A program made the translations under genes and the position numbers. A DNA stretch of 64,000 bases from Pseudozobellia thermophila (GTDB lineage Bacteria; Bacteroidota; Bacteroidia; Flavobacteriales; Flavobacteriaceae), in the NCBI RefSeq assembly GCF_900141855.1, contig NZ_FQYU01000002.1:682001-746000 (forward strand). Reading direction: 5' to 3'. The notes beneath the pieces are model-generated. The model saw only the letters and a list, made by a program, of their open reading frames with translations, was not told the DNA's origin and did no database searches. Each line of letters opens with the position of its first letter. Position 1 is the stretch's first letter. Shown here in pieces: positions 1 through 8,983 of this stretch.

Positions 1-418
1 TGTTGTTTTTTTCGGCCTCGTCAAATTCGGCCTCATCTATCGTAACCAGGATTTGGTTGGCGCGGGCAATGATCTTGTAGTGCTCTACATAGATATTGGT
101 TACATGGTTATTGGTCGTAATACCATTATCGGTAGGAATGGCAAAATCGGCCACATCTTCCTGTTGTTCGGTAGCCCCGAACGCCGTGTTACGGGCGTAA
201 TAGGTATTATCGGAGTGCATTTCGCCCAAATACGCCTTTGATTGGTTGTATATGGTTCGCAACGGCACGTAAGTACCATTGATCGCCTGCTCAAAATCGA
301 CCTGGGTTTGGTAGAAGGTAGGAACACTTAACGAATCTTCGGGGAAGATGGTGAGTTCGTCTTCGCAACCCGTGGCCAAGACCCCTAGCATTACGAGAAA
401 TAAATATATTTTTTTCAT
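1..418 (-). CDS. SusD-like glycan-binding lipoprotein, N-terminal part (SusD1)
   Basis: Only the first 139 codons lie in the window; the gene runs off the left edge. The ATG is at 416-418 on the minus strand. The product starts with a short lipoprotein signal (MKKIYLFLVMLGVLATGC, lipidated Cys18), followed by the SusD-type N-terminus that contains helical tetratricopeptide-like segments (for example EQAINGTYVPLRTIY and EHYKIIARANQIL). SusD proteins sit on the cell surface and cap the matching SusC channel, binding oligosaccharide. It follows SusC1 by 53 bp in the same direction, the standard susC-susD order, so the two are surely cotranscribed. The substrate cannot be read from this fragment. 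Confidence 0.88.
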   Translation of the reverse strand, partial: MKKIYLFLVMLGVLATGCEDELTIFPEDSLSVPTFYQTQVDFEQAINGTYVPLRTIYNQSKAYLGEMHSDNTYYARNTAFGATEQQEDVADFAIPTDNGITTNNHVTNIYVEHYKIIARANQILVTIDEAEFDEAEKNN

Positions 419-471
419 CTTTTTATTTTTTTACGGATAGTCAGATTCATTTAAAATGAAATGACGATTGA

Positions 472-3400
472 TTAGAAGTTAAAGTTTAATCCAAGACTAA
501 ATATGCGTGGTACCGGATAACCCGATATATCAACTCCAGAGGCCAAGTTGCCCCCATCGCCGTTACCGTCGTTCTGAACACTGATCTCGGGGTTAGGTCC
601 GCCCCAGTACTTCGTAAATATATAGGCGTTTTGTACGGATGCATAGATTCTGGCCGACTTAAAGAAGCGGTCTACCCCATCCAATGTATAGCCCAAGGTA
701 ATATTGCGAATGTTGAAGTAGGATGCATCGGCCACAAAACGATCGTTGATCCAATCCCTTTCGATACCGGTAACGTTACCGCCACCTACAGTGGTACCGT
801 AAAAGCCCCTACCCGGGTTCTCTTCGGACCTAAATCGATATTTTACATCCGACAGCAGGTTGAATACGCCGTCCAAGTTGGTGGTACTGTACAAGTGGCG
901 CACCAACAGCTCGTTGCCCTGTGATCCCGTACCCACTATTGAGAAATCCCAATTGCCGTACTTGATGTTATTGGTTATACCATAGGTAAAATCCGGAAAC
1001 GGATTGCCCATAATGGCGCGATCGTCGTCGTCACCTCCACGGGTAATTACCCCGTCGCCATTAACGTCGATCAATTTAATACTTCCGACGGTAGACCGGC
1101 CGGGCACCTGTGGGGAGTTGTCCAAATCTTCTTGGTTCAAATAAACCCCGTCGGACAAGTGGCCGTAAAACTGGCCAAAGGGCTCACCTACCTTGGTGAT
1201 GTGCCAGCCACCGGGACCGTAGACCCTGTCGATACCTTCTGCCAGTGCCACTACCTCATTTCGGTTAAAGGAAATGTTGGCATTGGTGGTCCACTTGAAC
1301 TTACCCGTAGTATTTACGGTATTTACGGCAAATTCGTGGCCCCAGAACTTAATTTCACCAATGTTGTCACTAAAGTTGGTAAAGCCCGACTCACGGGGAA
1401 CCTGTACATTGTACAATAAGTTGGTCGTGTTCTTGGTATAGAAGTCATAGACAAAGGCCACCCGATCGTTGAAAAGGCTTAGATCAAGACCTACATCGAA
1501 CTGCTTGGTCGTCTCCCAGCCCAAGTTTGAGTTGGAAAGCGAGCTTACCGCCGATCCCGGTGCAAATTCGTTGTCGAATACGGCGTTTACCGTGTTGTCG
1601 ATCAAGGCGTACTGGGTATAGTTACCTATATTGTTGTTACCCGTTACCCCGTAACTGGCCCTTAACTTCAGCATGGAAATGGCTTCTTGGTTTTCCATAA
1701 AGGTTTCATCGGACATGATCCAACCGGCGGATACGGATGGGAAATTACCCCAACGGTTATCGGCCCCGAAACGGGACGAACCGTCCCTACGTATGGCTGC
1801 CGTAAGCAAGTATTTTCCCTTGTAGTTATAGGTCAACCGCGAAAGAAAGGAAACCAAGCTCCATTCCTGTACCCGATCGTAGGTACCGCCCCTGTTGATA
1901 TTGGCCGCCCCCTGAATGGTGGGCAAACGGTCGTCGGCAAAAGTATCGGCGGCGACCCGGCTAAAGTCCCTTCTGAATTTTTGATAGGTGAACCCGCCCA
2001 ATAGGGAAAAGTCGTGGTCCCCGAAATTTTTGGTGTAGGTCACCAGGTTCTCGTTCAAGTAAGAGAAGTCGTTTTCGTCTTCCCAAATGGCCTCGGCCGT
2101 AGTCGGAATAGGTACATTTATACGATAGGTCGCCGTAGACGGACTGAAAAACTCGTACTTGCTATTGTAGAATTCGGCATTGATGCTCGATTTAATACTA
2201 AGTCCCTCTATCGGCTTGTATTCTATAAAGGCGTTCGACAGGATATTCACTTCCTTGGTCTCGTTTTTGATCTGCTCCGCCGATGTCAACCAGTTGGCGT
2301 AAGAGAATATATTACCCGTATCGGCAGGGAAGCGATTAAAGGTGGTTCGGGTACCGTCTTCGTTGTAAATAGGCATGATCGGCCATGTGTGCAAGGCATT
2401 AAAAAGTATTCCCGTACCACGGCTACCATCGGTTCTTGGCACGTTGTCGATTATATGGTTGGGGGCTACGTTAAAGCCCACCCTTACCTTATCGGAAATG
2501 GCATAATCCAAGTTGACGCGAAGGGAATATCGCTCATAGTCGGAGTTCAGCACGACCCCATCCTGCAAGAACACACCGGCAACGACCGAGGTTTTGAGCT
2601 TATCCTTGTTGGATGTAATGGTCAAGTTGTAATTCTGCATGGGAGCCGTTCGCAACAGGGCGTCGTACCAGTCGTTGGTCTTTCCTTCATATTGCGAGGG
2701 ATCTTGGAAAATTTCAGGGACGGGATCGCCCTGGTCTTCGTAGTACTCCTTTTTGAACTGGGCGAACTCCACGGCATCCATCATATCTATCCTTCCCCGT
2801 TCGGGCACATATTGTATACCCGTAGACGTATTGAAGCTCACATTGGTCTCACCGGCCTTTCCGGTTTTGGTGGTAATCAAAACCACCCCATTTGCCGCAC
2901 GGGAACCGTAAAGCGATGTGGAGGCCGCATCCTTGAGAATGGTAATGTCTTCGATTTCATCGGGATTGATGGCGTTTATTCCCCCTGAGATAGGGAAACC
3001 GTCGATTACATATAAGGGATCACTACCGCCCGATACGGAAAGTTGCCCCCTAATACGCACCGACATGCCCTGACCCGGTTTACCCGTAGTCTGATTGATC
3101 TGAACACCGGCCAACCTACCTTGGATCTTTTGGGTGACCTGGGAGACCGGAATATCGGCCAATTCTTGTGCATCGATGGTCTGTACGGATCCGGTAACCT
3201 GTCTTTTGATCTGGGTACCGTAACCGACGAGCACCACTTCCTCCAGGGCCGTTGCGTCTTCGGTCATGGTGGCGTTGATTACGCTCTGACCATTAACTGG
3301 AATTTCTTGTGTCGTAAAGCCAATGTAGGAGAAGACCAGTGTGGCATTCGCATCCTGCACATTAAGGCTGTACTTTCCGTCAAAATCTGTAACGGTACCG

Positions 3401-3576
3401 TTTGTAGTTCCTTTAACGATAACGTTGACCCCTGGTAAACCGAAACCATCGTCAGCCGAGGTTACGGTGCCGCTCACAGTAGTACTCTGGGCGTGGGCCG
3501 TAAATGTTAATAACAGGGCAAAACCAAAATACAAGGTTTTTAACCCAAATAGGATTTTTGTCATAGTAGTTTTCAT
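472..3576 (-). CDS. SusC-like TonB-dependent outer-membrane transporter (SusC1)
   Basis: This 1034-aa protein has the SusC layout: signal peptide (about residues 1-29), a carboxypeptidase-regulatory-like domain (about 32-110, GLPGVNVIVKGTTNGTVTDF), a TonB box/plug region (EEVVLVGYGTQIKRQVTGSVQ, then plug with IRGQLSVSGGSDPLYVIDG), and a 22-stranded barrel ending in Phe (RIFSLGLNFNF). It imports oligosaccharides across the outer membrane using TonB energy. It precedes SusD1 in the same orientation. The upstream 686-bp region holds a candidate promoter and a direct repeat that could bind the neighbouring HTCS. It is clearly distinct in sequence from SusC2 and SusC3, so it likely serves a different oligosaccharide. 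Confidence 0.95.
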   Translation of the reverse strand: MKTTMTKILFGLKTLYFGFALLLTFTAHAQSTTVSGTVTSADDGFGLPGVNVIVKGTTNGTVTDFDGKYSLNVQDANATLVFSYIGFTTQEIPVNGQSVINATMTEDATALEEVVLVGYGTQIKRQVTGSVQTIDAQELADIPVSQVTQKIQGRLAGVQINQTTGKPGQGMSVRIRGQLSVSGGSDPLYVIDGFPISGGINAINPDEIEDITILKDAASTSLYGSRAANGVVLITTKTGKAGETNVSFNTSTGIQYVPERGRIDMMDAVEFAQFKKEYYEDQGDPVPEIFQDPSQYEGKTNDWYDALLRTAPMQNYNLTITSNKDKLKTSVVAGVFLQDGVVLNSDYERYSLRVNLDYAISDKVRVGFNVAPNHIIDNVPRTDGSRGTGILFNALHTWPIMPIYNEDGTRTTFNRFPADTGNIFSYANWLTSAEQIKNETKEVNILSNAFIEYKPIEGLSIKSSINAEFYNSKYEFFSPSTATYRINVPIPTTAEAIWEDENDFSYLNENLVTYTKNFGDHDFSLLGGFTYQKFRRDFSRVAADTFADDRLPTIQGAANINRGGTYDRVQEWSLVSFLSRLTYNYKGKYLLTAAIRRDGSSRFGADNRWGNFPSVSAGWIMSDETFMENQEAISMLKLRASYGVTGNNNIGNYTQYALIDNTVNAVFDNEFAPGSAVSSLSNSNLGWETTKQFDVGLDLSLFNDRVAFVYDFYTKNTTNLLYNVQVPRESGFTNFSDNIGEIKFWGHEFAVNTVNTTGKFKWTTNANISFNRNEVVALAEGIDRVYGPGGWHITKVGEPFGQFYGHLSDGVYLNQEDLDNSPQVPGRSTVGSIKLIDVNGDGVITRGGDDDDRAIMGNPFPDFTYGITNNIKYGNWDFSIVGTGSQGNELLVRHLYSTTNLDGVFNLLSDVKYRFRSEENPGRGFYGTTVGGGNVTGIERDWINDRFVADASYFNIRNITLGYTLDGVDRFFKSARIYASVQNAYIFTKYWGGPNPEISVQNDGNGDGGNLASGVDISGYPVPRIFSLGLNFNF

Positions 3577-4262
3577 TAAACAAGTTAGCGATTAGTTGAG
3601 TCGAGGGAGCTGGCGACTCCACCGATTACTTCCAAATGTATTGTACTAAAAGGTTTTCGCTATCCTGTACTATCCTGCTGAAATGACAATATTGGTTATG
3701 GATTTTTCAACAACACACCAAAATATCATTGTTTAATTATAAAAAATACACCCTACATAAGATTATGTTGAGAAAACTTAAACCAAATTTGACAAAAGGG
3801 AAGAAAAAAAGCGGAAATAGAACAATAGCAAGCGCCACGACGGAAAACGCAAAATCTTAAGTAAATCAAACGGATCAATATTCCATCATAAATATTCAAA
3901 TTTCCACAAGCCCTTTAAGCGATAAAACATACCGGAAGCGCCCAAATAAAACTAATAGCTTCCAATGAAAGCCCGGAGCCCTTTTCCATTTAAACAGGTA
4001 CCGCAAAACACTTCATTTGAGGAAGAAATGGGTTTATCCGATTCCTATATTTCCTTGAACGGCTTTGCCACACACCCCATATGGCCCCTACCTGTGATAC
4101 AACGTAAACGTTATAGTCATTTCTTGACATTTCAATTGGTAATTGACCATTATCATAAAGTTTAGGCAATTCTAGCATATTTTAGAAAAAATAATCTTTT
4201 TCCTATTCTATTTTAAGTTACCTTTATAATATGTAAGAATTTTACTTCAAAATATTTTAAGG
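3577..4262. other. Divergent intergenic region between SusC1 and an orphan receiver gene
   Basis: A 686-bp AT-rich stretch without a convincing gene. It separates SusC1 (minus) from the receiver gene at 4263 (plus), so it must hold promoters in both directions. On the minus side I see a TACATTTG box and a tandem CAGGATAG repeat, listed separately. Short ORFs near 3965-4178 on both strands have no recognisable similarity and no coding-like features, and I do not call them genes. Confidence 0.7.
3633..3677 (-). promoter_or_regulatory. Candidate SusC1 promoter with tandem activator-site-like repeat
   Basis: On the minus strand TACATTTG (3640 to 3633) matches the Bacteroidota -7 box TAnnTTTG, about 57 nt upstream of the SusC1 start. 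No TTG-type -33 box is seen at the right distance. Instead two exact copies of CAGGATAG, 10 bp apart (plus-strand CTATCCTG at 3660-3667 and 3670-3677), cover that place. A weak -33 region overlapped by direct repeats spaced one helical turn is what an activator-dependent promoter would look like. Binding by the HTCS is an inference. Confidence 0.4.
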
Positions 4263-4676
4263 ATGACACCACTTATAATGTTAATCGATGATGATTTGGT
4301 CTCACAATTTGATATGCGTATCAAACTCAAACGGCATGGGCTAACCTCGGAAATAATTTCGTACGACTGCCCTATAGAAGCCTTGAGGTGGTTTGAGAAA
4401 TGGAAGGAGTCAAACGGCGTTTTTCGCTTGCCCAGCGTTTTGTTGTTAGACTGGCAAATGCCAAAGATGAACGGTTTCGAATTTTTGGAAGAGGCCATTG
4501 CGCGGGCCATCCCCCTAAATGAGATGGACATATACATGGCATCGTCCTATAGCAATTGCCTCGATGAGGCTCCGGATGAAATCAAGTCGAGGGTCAAAAA
4601 GCGGTTTATCAAACCCCTCAGCATATCGAACATTAAATTACTTTACACAAATCTATGCGTAAAGGAGAAGCTTTAA
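4263..4676 (+). CDS. Stand-alone response-regulator receiver protein
   Basis: This 137-aa protein consists only of a CheY-like receiver domain. Visible landmarks are the acidic cluster (LIDDD, residues 8-11), the phosphoacceptor Asp63 in LLLDWQMPKMNG, and the conserved Lys in KRFIKPLS. There is no output domain, so it would act through protein contacts, for instance in a phosphorelay. It has a plausible AAGG ribosome-binding site just ahead of the ATG. It is one of only two plus-strand genes here and converges on the HTCS gene with 32 bp between stops. A link to the HTCS is suggested by position only. Confidence 0.88.
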   Translation: MTPLIMLIDDDLVSQFDMRIKLKRHGLTSEIISYDCPIEALRWFEKWKESNGVFRLPSVLLLDWQMPKMNGFEFLEEAIARAIPLNEMDIYMASSYSNCLDEAPDEIKSRVKKRFIKPLSISNIKLLYTNLCVKEKL

Positions 4677-4708
4677 ATACAGTAACATCCTTTCCTTTGA
4701 CTCCCCTA

Positions 4709-7700
4709 TCACTTGATCAACTTACTGGGCGGATAACCAAACTGTTTCTTAAAACAGCGACTAAAATACAAAGGGTCGTTGAATCCGGTCAGGGCCGTCA
4801 CTTCAGAAACATTGTACTTTTTGGATTTTAATAGGCCGGCTGCTTTTTTTAGCCTTACCGTCCTTATAAATTCCTTTGGGGCCAAATCTGTAAGCTCCTT
4901 TATTTTTTGATAGAGTTTTGACGAGCTCATGCCGAGCTCTTGGCATAAAAAGGTGGTCGAAAGATCGGCCTTGTCGAGGTTCCTATCGATCAATTCGGTG
5001 ACCTTTTGCATCAATTGCCGGTCGACAGGGGAATGGGTCAAAAGCCCTACTTCACTTTCCGTTTCCCCCGAAAACTTTGCCTTGAGATCTAAACGCGACC
5101 TTATAATGTTCTCGATCATCATTTTTAATAACGAAGGGTCGAAAGGTTTTACCAGATACCCGTCCGCACCCGTACCATAGCCCTTGACCTTATCTTTATT
5201 GTCGGACAAGGCCGTTAGGAGTACTACGGGGATATGGCTGATAAATTGGTCGTTCTTTAAGCGTTCGCAAAACTCCAGGCCGCTCATTACCGGCATCATA
5301 ATATCGCATATACAGACCGTTGGCTTTATCTTTCTGCACATTTTAAGGGCCACTTCCCCGTTCTCGGCTTCATATACCTTGTAAAAGCCCGATAGATAGT
5401 CTACCAAGTACTTGCGCAGCTCAATATTGTCATCGACCACAAGGATCTTTTGTTTCAGCTCGGTGTTGTGGATCGTTTTCTTGGGCAGCCCCTTTAAGGT
5501 ACCGTCTTCCTCGGCCGAAGGAGGGAGCAAAAACTCGAACACCTCGTCATGGGTGTAAAAATGCCTTTCGATGGGAATTTCTAAAGTGAAGGCACTTCCC
5601 TTGTTGGGTGCACTTTTTACTTTTATGCTCCCCTTGTGCAGTTTGACCAGGGACCGTACCAAGGAAAGCCCGATACCCGAACCGGTATTGTTCTGTTTGC
5701 TCGTGGTGGCCTGATAAAAGCGGTCAAAAATCTTTTTTTGGCTTTTTATCGGAATGCCGATTCCATCGTCGCTCACCTCAACGGTAAGATAGCCCGTTTG
5801 CTCGTCGTATCTCAGGTACAGGTCCACGTGCCCAAAGTCGGGCGTGAATTTCAAGGCATTGGACAGGAGGTTATAAAGTATTTTATCGTACTTGTCATTA
5901 TCTACCCAACCTATAATGCTTTCATTTTCGGCAATAAACTCGAGGGTAATGTTTTTGTTGTGGGCGAGTTCCTTGTACGAATCGAAGATATTTTTGGAGT
6001 AGGCCAAAATATCGGTTTTGGTTGTTTTCAGTTGCAGTTCGCCACTTTGGGCCTTTCTAAAGTCGAGCACTTGGTTGACCAGTGAGAACAACCGATTGGC
6101 ATTCTGGTAAATTAGTTCGTACCTACTTTTTCGATAATCGCTTATTTCTTCCGATCCCTCTTCCATCAATTGTTTTACGGGGCCCAAAATCAGTGTCAAT
6201 GGGGTGCGCAACTCGTGCGAAATATTCGTAAAGAAGCGCAACTTTTCGTTGTTCAATTTTATGTCGTGCTCCCGATTCACTTTTTCGGTCAACAGTTCCC
6301 TTCTCAACTTTATGCGCTTGTCCAACTCCTTGCGAACGAGGTAGAAAACAAGCCCTAAAACCGCCAATGCGAAAACAAAGGCTTCGGGGGTAAGCCAAAA
6401 GGGACGTAAGATCTTTATGTTGTAAGCAACCGTATCGCTCCACTGCCCATCCCCGTTACGCGAGCGAATTTTAAATACATAGTCGTTGGGGTAAAGGTTG
6501 GTGTACTGCACGGTTCTGGAGTAACCGTCGGTGGTGATCCATTCCTTATCGAAACCTTCGAGCATGTATTGAAATTTATTCAATTTTTCGTTGGCAAAGG
6601 AAGGTTCGGAGAATTGTATGGAAAAATTCCGGTTGTCATAATTCAACTCTGCGGATTTGCTGAAATTAATGTCCTTTTTCAAGGGTACTTGACCGTTGAC
6701 CACCATACCGGGAAACACTTCGCGGTTGGCTATTCTAAACTCGGAGATAACCGGTTTGGAGGTAATTAAATTCTGCTCCAATGTTTCTGTAGAAAAATGG
6801 ATAATTCCGTTCTTAGCACCCAAATAGATATGGGTTCCGTCCGCAGTGTAAAATCCCTTTGAACTAAATATATCCAGCCTGTTGCCACTGGTAACGTGGT
6901 AGATATTGACCTCTTCCCCTTCCGCATTGAGCTTGGCCACACTGTTGTTGTTCATGTTCAACCAAAGGTCGCCGACTTTATCGACCAAGATATCGGTGAC
7001 CCACCTGCCCGAAAGCTCGGTAGGTTTTGTCAAAACCACAAAATCGTTCAAATCGGCATCGTAATGACCAAGTCCGAAGCGCGAAGAGGCCCAAACCCGC
7101 CCTTTTCCGTCAATGGCCACATCGCTGATATCGGCGGCATCCTCGTTGTTCAGAACGTGCTCAGCCCTTATGTCATAGGCCACATGTGCCTTCGATTCGA
7201 TATCAAACTTTACGACACCATTTTCGGTGGCCAGCCAAATATGGCCCTTACCGTCAGAGGTCATGGCATTGATCTCGTACCCCTCCAAAACCCGGGATAC
7301 CCCGGATACCGGAAGGTCTTTACGGGTGTCGAACAAGACCGCCCCCTCACCAAAGGACCCGATCAACAGTTGGTGGGTAGCGGCATTGGCAAAGGCGGTG
7401 ACCGGGGCACCCTCGAAGCCCACGTCGATTTTGCGGCCCTTATTCTTCAGGTAGTCGTAGACGAGGACCTTGCCATTCCACAAGCCACAATAAAAAACCT
7501 TGCCATCGTTTGAAAATACACTGGCAATCTCAAGTTGGTCGTGAAAGAGGGGCCTAAAATCTTCCCCTTCGGATATAAAAAGTCCGTGATGCTTAGTCGC
7601 CACCAACACCTCACCATCGTAGGTTTTTGAAAAGCCCCTTATTCTGGGGACTTTCCCTCCAATGTATTGGGAGATATCCTTATTGAGGCTGAACTGGTTT

Positions 7701-8743
7701 TCAAAGGGGTCGTACTTGTCGAGTCCGTCCTCGGTGCCGATCCACAATACCCCAGAGGCGTCGAAATAGAGGGCGGAAACCAAGTTGTCTACAAGCGAAT
7801 TGCCGTCGGACAGGATGGAGTGATAATGCGTGAATTTTCCTTGATCGATATCTTCGAGCTTATCACAAACCAAAAGTCCTCCCAGGGTACCGACCCAGTA
7901 CTTTCCATCGGGCGCCCGGGCGACGGACAAAAAATAGGGCCCTAGGTTGTTTCTGAGCTCATTATCGGCAATATAGAGGTTTTCAAAATTGTCAGCTTCC
8001 TTGTCCAATTTATAAAGGCCTTCGCGGGTACCGATAAAAACATCCTCCTTATGGTCTTCGTAGATAAAGTTCAGATAGGGATTCTTTTCGGATGAATTCG
8101 GTATTGGTAAATCGTAGGTAGCTATTTTATCTATGTTTCCCTTGTTGTCTAGGGTTATTTTCGCAATGCCGCCCGTGCCAAAACTTCCTACCCAAATATT
8201 CCCTTTGCTATCTTCAACTATCTGTTTAACGTATTCGAAACCTTCAATTTCAACCCTCTTGAAACTTTCCTCATCGGGATGAAAAATGGTAAGGCCCTTG
8301 GTTCTTGTGCCCACCCAGATCCTTTTAAATTTATCGACATAGACCGAACGTATCTCCTGTTCAGGAAGGGCATCATCTTTATTGGAATCGGGAAGAAAGG
8401 TCTTGAAACTATGTGTATCGGTATGCAAAAGCGTCAAACCACCACGGGTACCGATCCATAGGTGGTTCGATTCCTCATCTATTGCCAGAGCGGTAATATC
8501 ATTATTGAGAATAGACTTAAGCCCTGTTGATGTACTGAGGTAGGACTTGAATTGATAGCCATCGAAACGGTTCAGTCCGGAAAACGTTCCGAACCACAGA
8601 AAACCGTATTTGTCCTGTACTATATGCCTTACCGAATTATGGGAGAGTCCATTGCCATCATTGTAATGGCCGAATTTAATATCTTGGGCAAAGCCCTTTC
8701 CCCCCATGAACAAGATGATAAAAATGGTACAATAATATCTCAT
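4709..8743 (-). CDS. Hybrid two-component system sensor/regulator (HTCS)
   Basis: This 1344-aa one-protein phosphorelay controls polysaccharide-utilisation loci. Order of parts: signal peptide (1-19); two seven-bladed beta-propellers of Reg_prop repeats (about 20-690, repeated W-GT/GNIWVGS motifs) forming the periplasmic sensor; Y_Y_Y domain (about 695-770); one transmembrane helix (about 780-800); histidine kinase with phosphoacceptor His843 in NISHELRTPL; ATPase lobe (NLLSNALKF, SDDGIGIP, GSGIGLSLV); receiver with Asp1147 in CICDIMMP; C-terminal AraC-type DNA-binding domain (about 1245-1344). HTCS proteins bind an oligosaccharide in the periplasm and activate the adjacent susC promoter. SusC1 is the nearest target, though the gene also adjoins the GH92/SusC2 group. 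Confidence 0.96.
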   Translation of the reverse strand: MRYYCTIFIILFMGGKGFAQDIKFGHYNDGNGLSHNSVRHIVQDKYGFLWFGTFSGLNRFDGYQFKSYLSTSTGLKSILNNDITALAIDEESNHLWIGTRGGLTLLHTDTHSFKTFLPDSNKDDALPEQEIRSVYVDKFKRIWVGTRTKGLTIFHPDEESFKRVEIEGFEYVKQIVEDSKGNIWVGSFGTGGIAKITLDNKGNIDKIATYDLPIPNSSEKNPYLNFIYEDHKEDVFIGTREGLYKLDKEADNFENLYIADNELRNNLGPYFLSVARAPDGKYWVGTLGGLLVCDKLEDIDQGKFTHYHSILSDGNSLVDNLVSALYFDASGVLWIGTEDGLDKYDPFENQFSLNKDISQYIGGKVPRIRGFSKTYDGEVLVATKHHGLFISEGEDFRPLFHDQLEIASVFSNDGKVFYCGLWNGKVLVYDYLKNKGRKIDVGFEGAPVTAFANAATHQLLIGSFGEGAVLFDTRKDLPVSGVSRVLEGYEINAMTSDGKGHIWLATENGVVKFDIESKAHVAYDIRAEHVLNNEDAADISDVAIDGKGRVWASSRFGLGHYDADLNDFVVLTKPTELSGRWVTDILVDKVGDLWLNMNNNSVAKLNAEGEEVNIYHVTSGNRLDIFSSKGFYTADGTHIYLGAKNGIIHFSTETLEQNLITSKPVISEFRIANREVFPGMVVNGQVPLKKDINFSKSAELNYDNRNFSIQFSEPSFANEKLNKFQYMLEGFDKEWITTDGYSRTVQYTNLYPNDYVFKIRSRNGDGQWSDTVAYNIKILRPFWLTPEAFVFALAVLGLVFYLVRKELDKRIKLRRELLTEKVNREHDIKLNNEKLRFFTNISHELRTPLTLILGPVKQLMEEGSEEISDYRKSRYELIYQNANRLFSLVNQVLDFRKAQSGELQLKTTKTDILAYSKNIFDSYKELAHNKNITLEFIAENESIIGWVDNDKYDKILYNLLSNALKFTPDFGHVDLYLRYDEQTGYLTVEVSDDGIGIPIKSQKKIFDRFYQATTSKQNNTGSGIGLSLVRSLVKLHKGSIKVKSAPNKGSAFTLEIPIERHFYTHDEVFEFLLPPSAEEDGTLKGLPKKTIHNTELKQKILVVDDNIELRKYLVDYLSGFYKVYEAENGEVALKMCRKIKPTVCICDIMMPVMSGLEFCERLKNDQFISHIPVVLLTALSDNKDKVKGYGTGADGYLVKPFDPSLLKMMIENIIRSRLDLKAKFSGETESEVGLLTHSPVDRQLMQKVTELIDRNLDKADLSTTFLCQELGMSSSKLYQKIKELTDLAPKEFIRTVRLKKAAGLLKSKKYNVSEVTALTGFNDPLYFSRCFKKQFGYPPSKLIK

Positions 8744-8983
8744 AGGGCTTGGTTACGAAATTCGAGACCTACTTATTAACCAACTAAAATATAAAATTAA
8801 GGACCCACCCTGGTTTTTATCATCTGTGCCCAAGGTTTATCCCTTTCATTTAATCGCGCCGACCGAGCATACATCGGTAGGTATACCCTGCAGATCCACC
8901 AATTGCTGTCCGTCCAGGGCAACTGGCCATACATATTACACGGCAGATTCCCCAGAACCGCAAGGTAAGAATTTGGTTGCCAA

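Noticed and set aside
2014-2988. 324-codon plus-strand ORF
   Set aside because: Lies entirely antisense to SusC1, which has clear family motifs; long antisense frames are common in such genes.
3965-4178. Small ORFs on both strands upstream of the first receiver gene
   Set aside because: Mutually antisense, no similarity and no ribosome-binding pattern.
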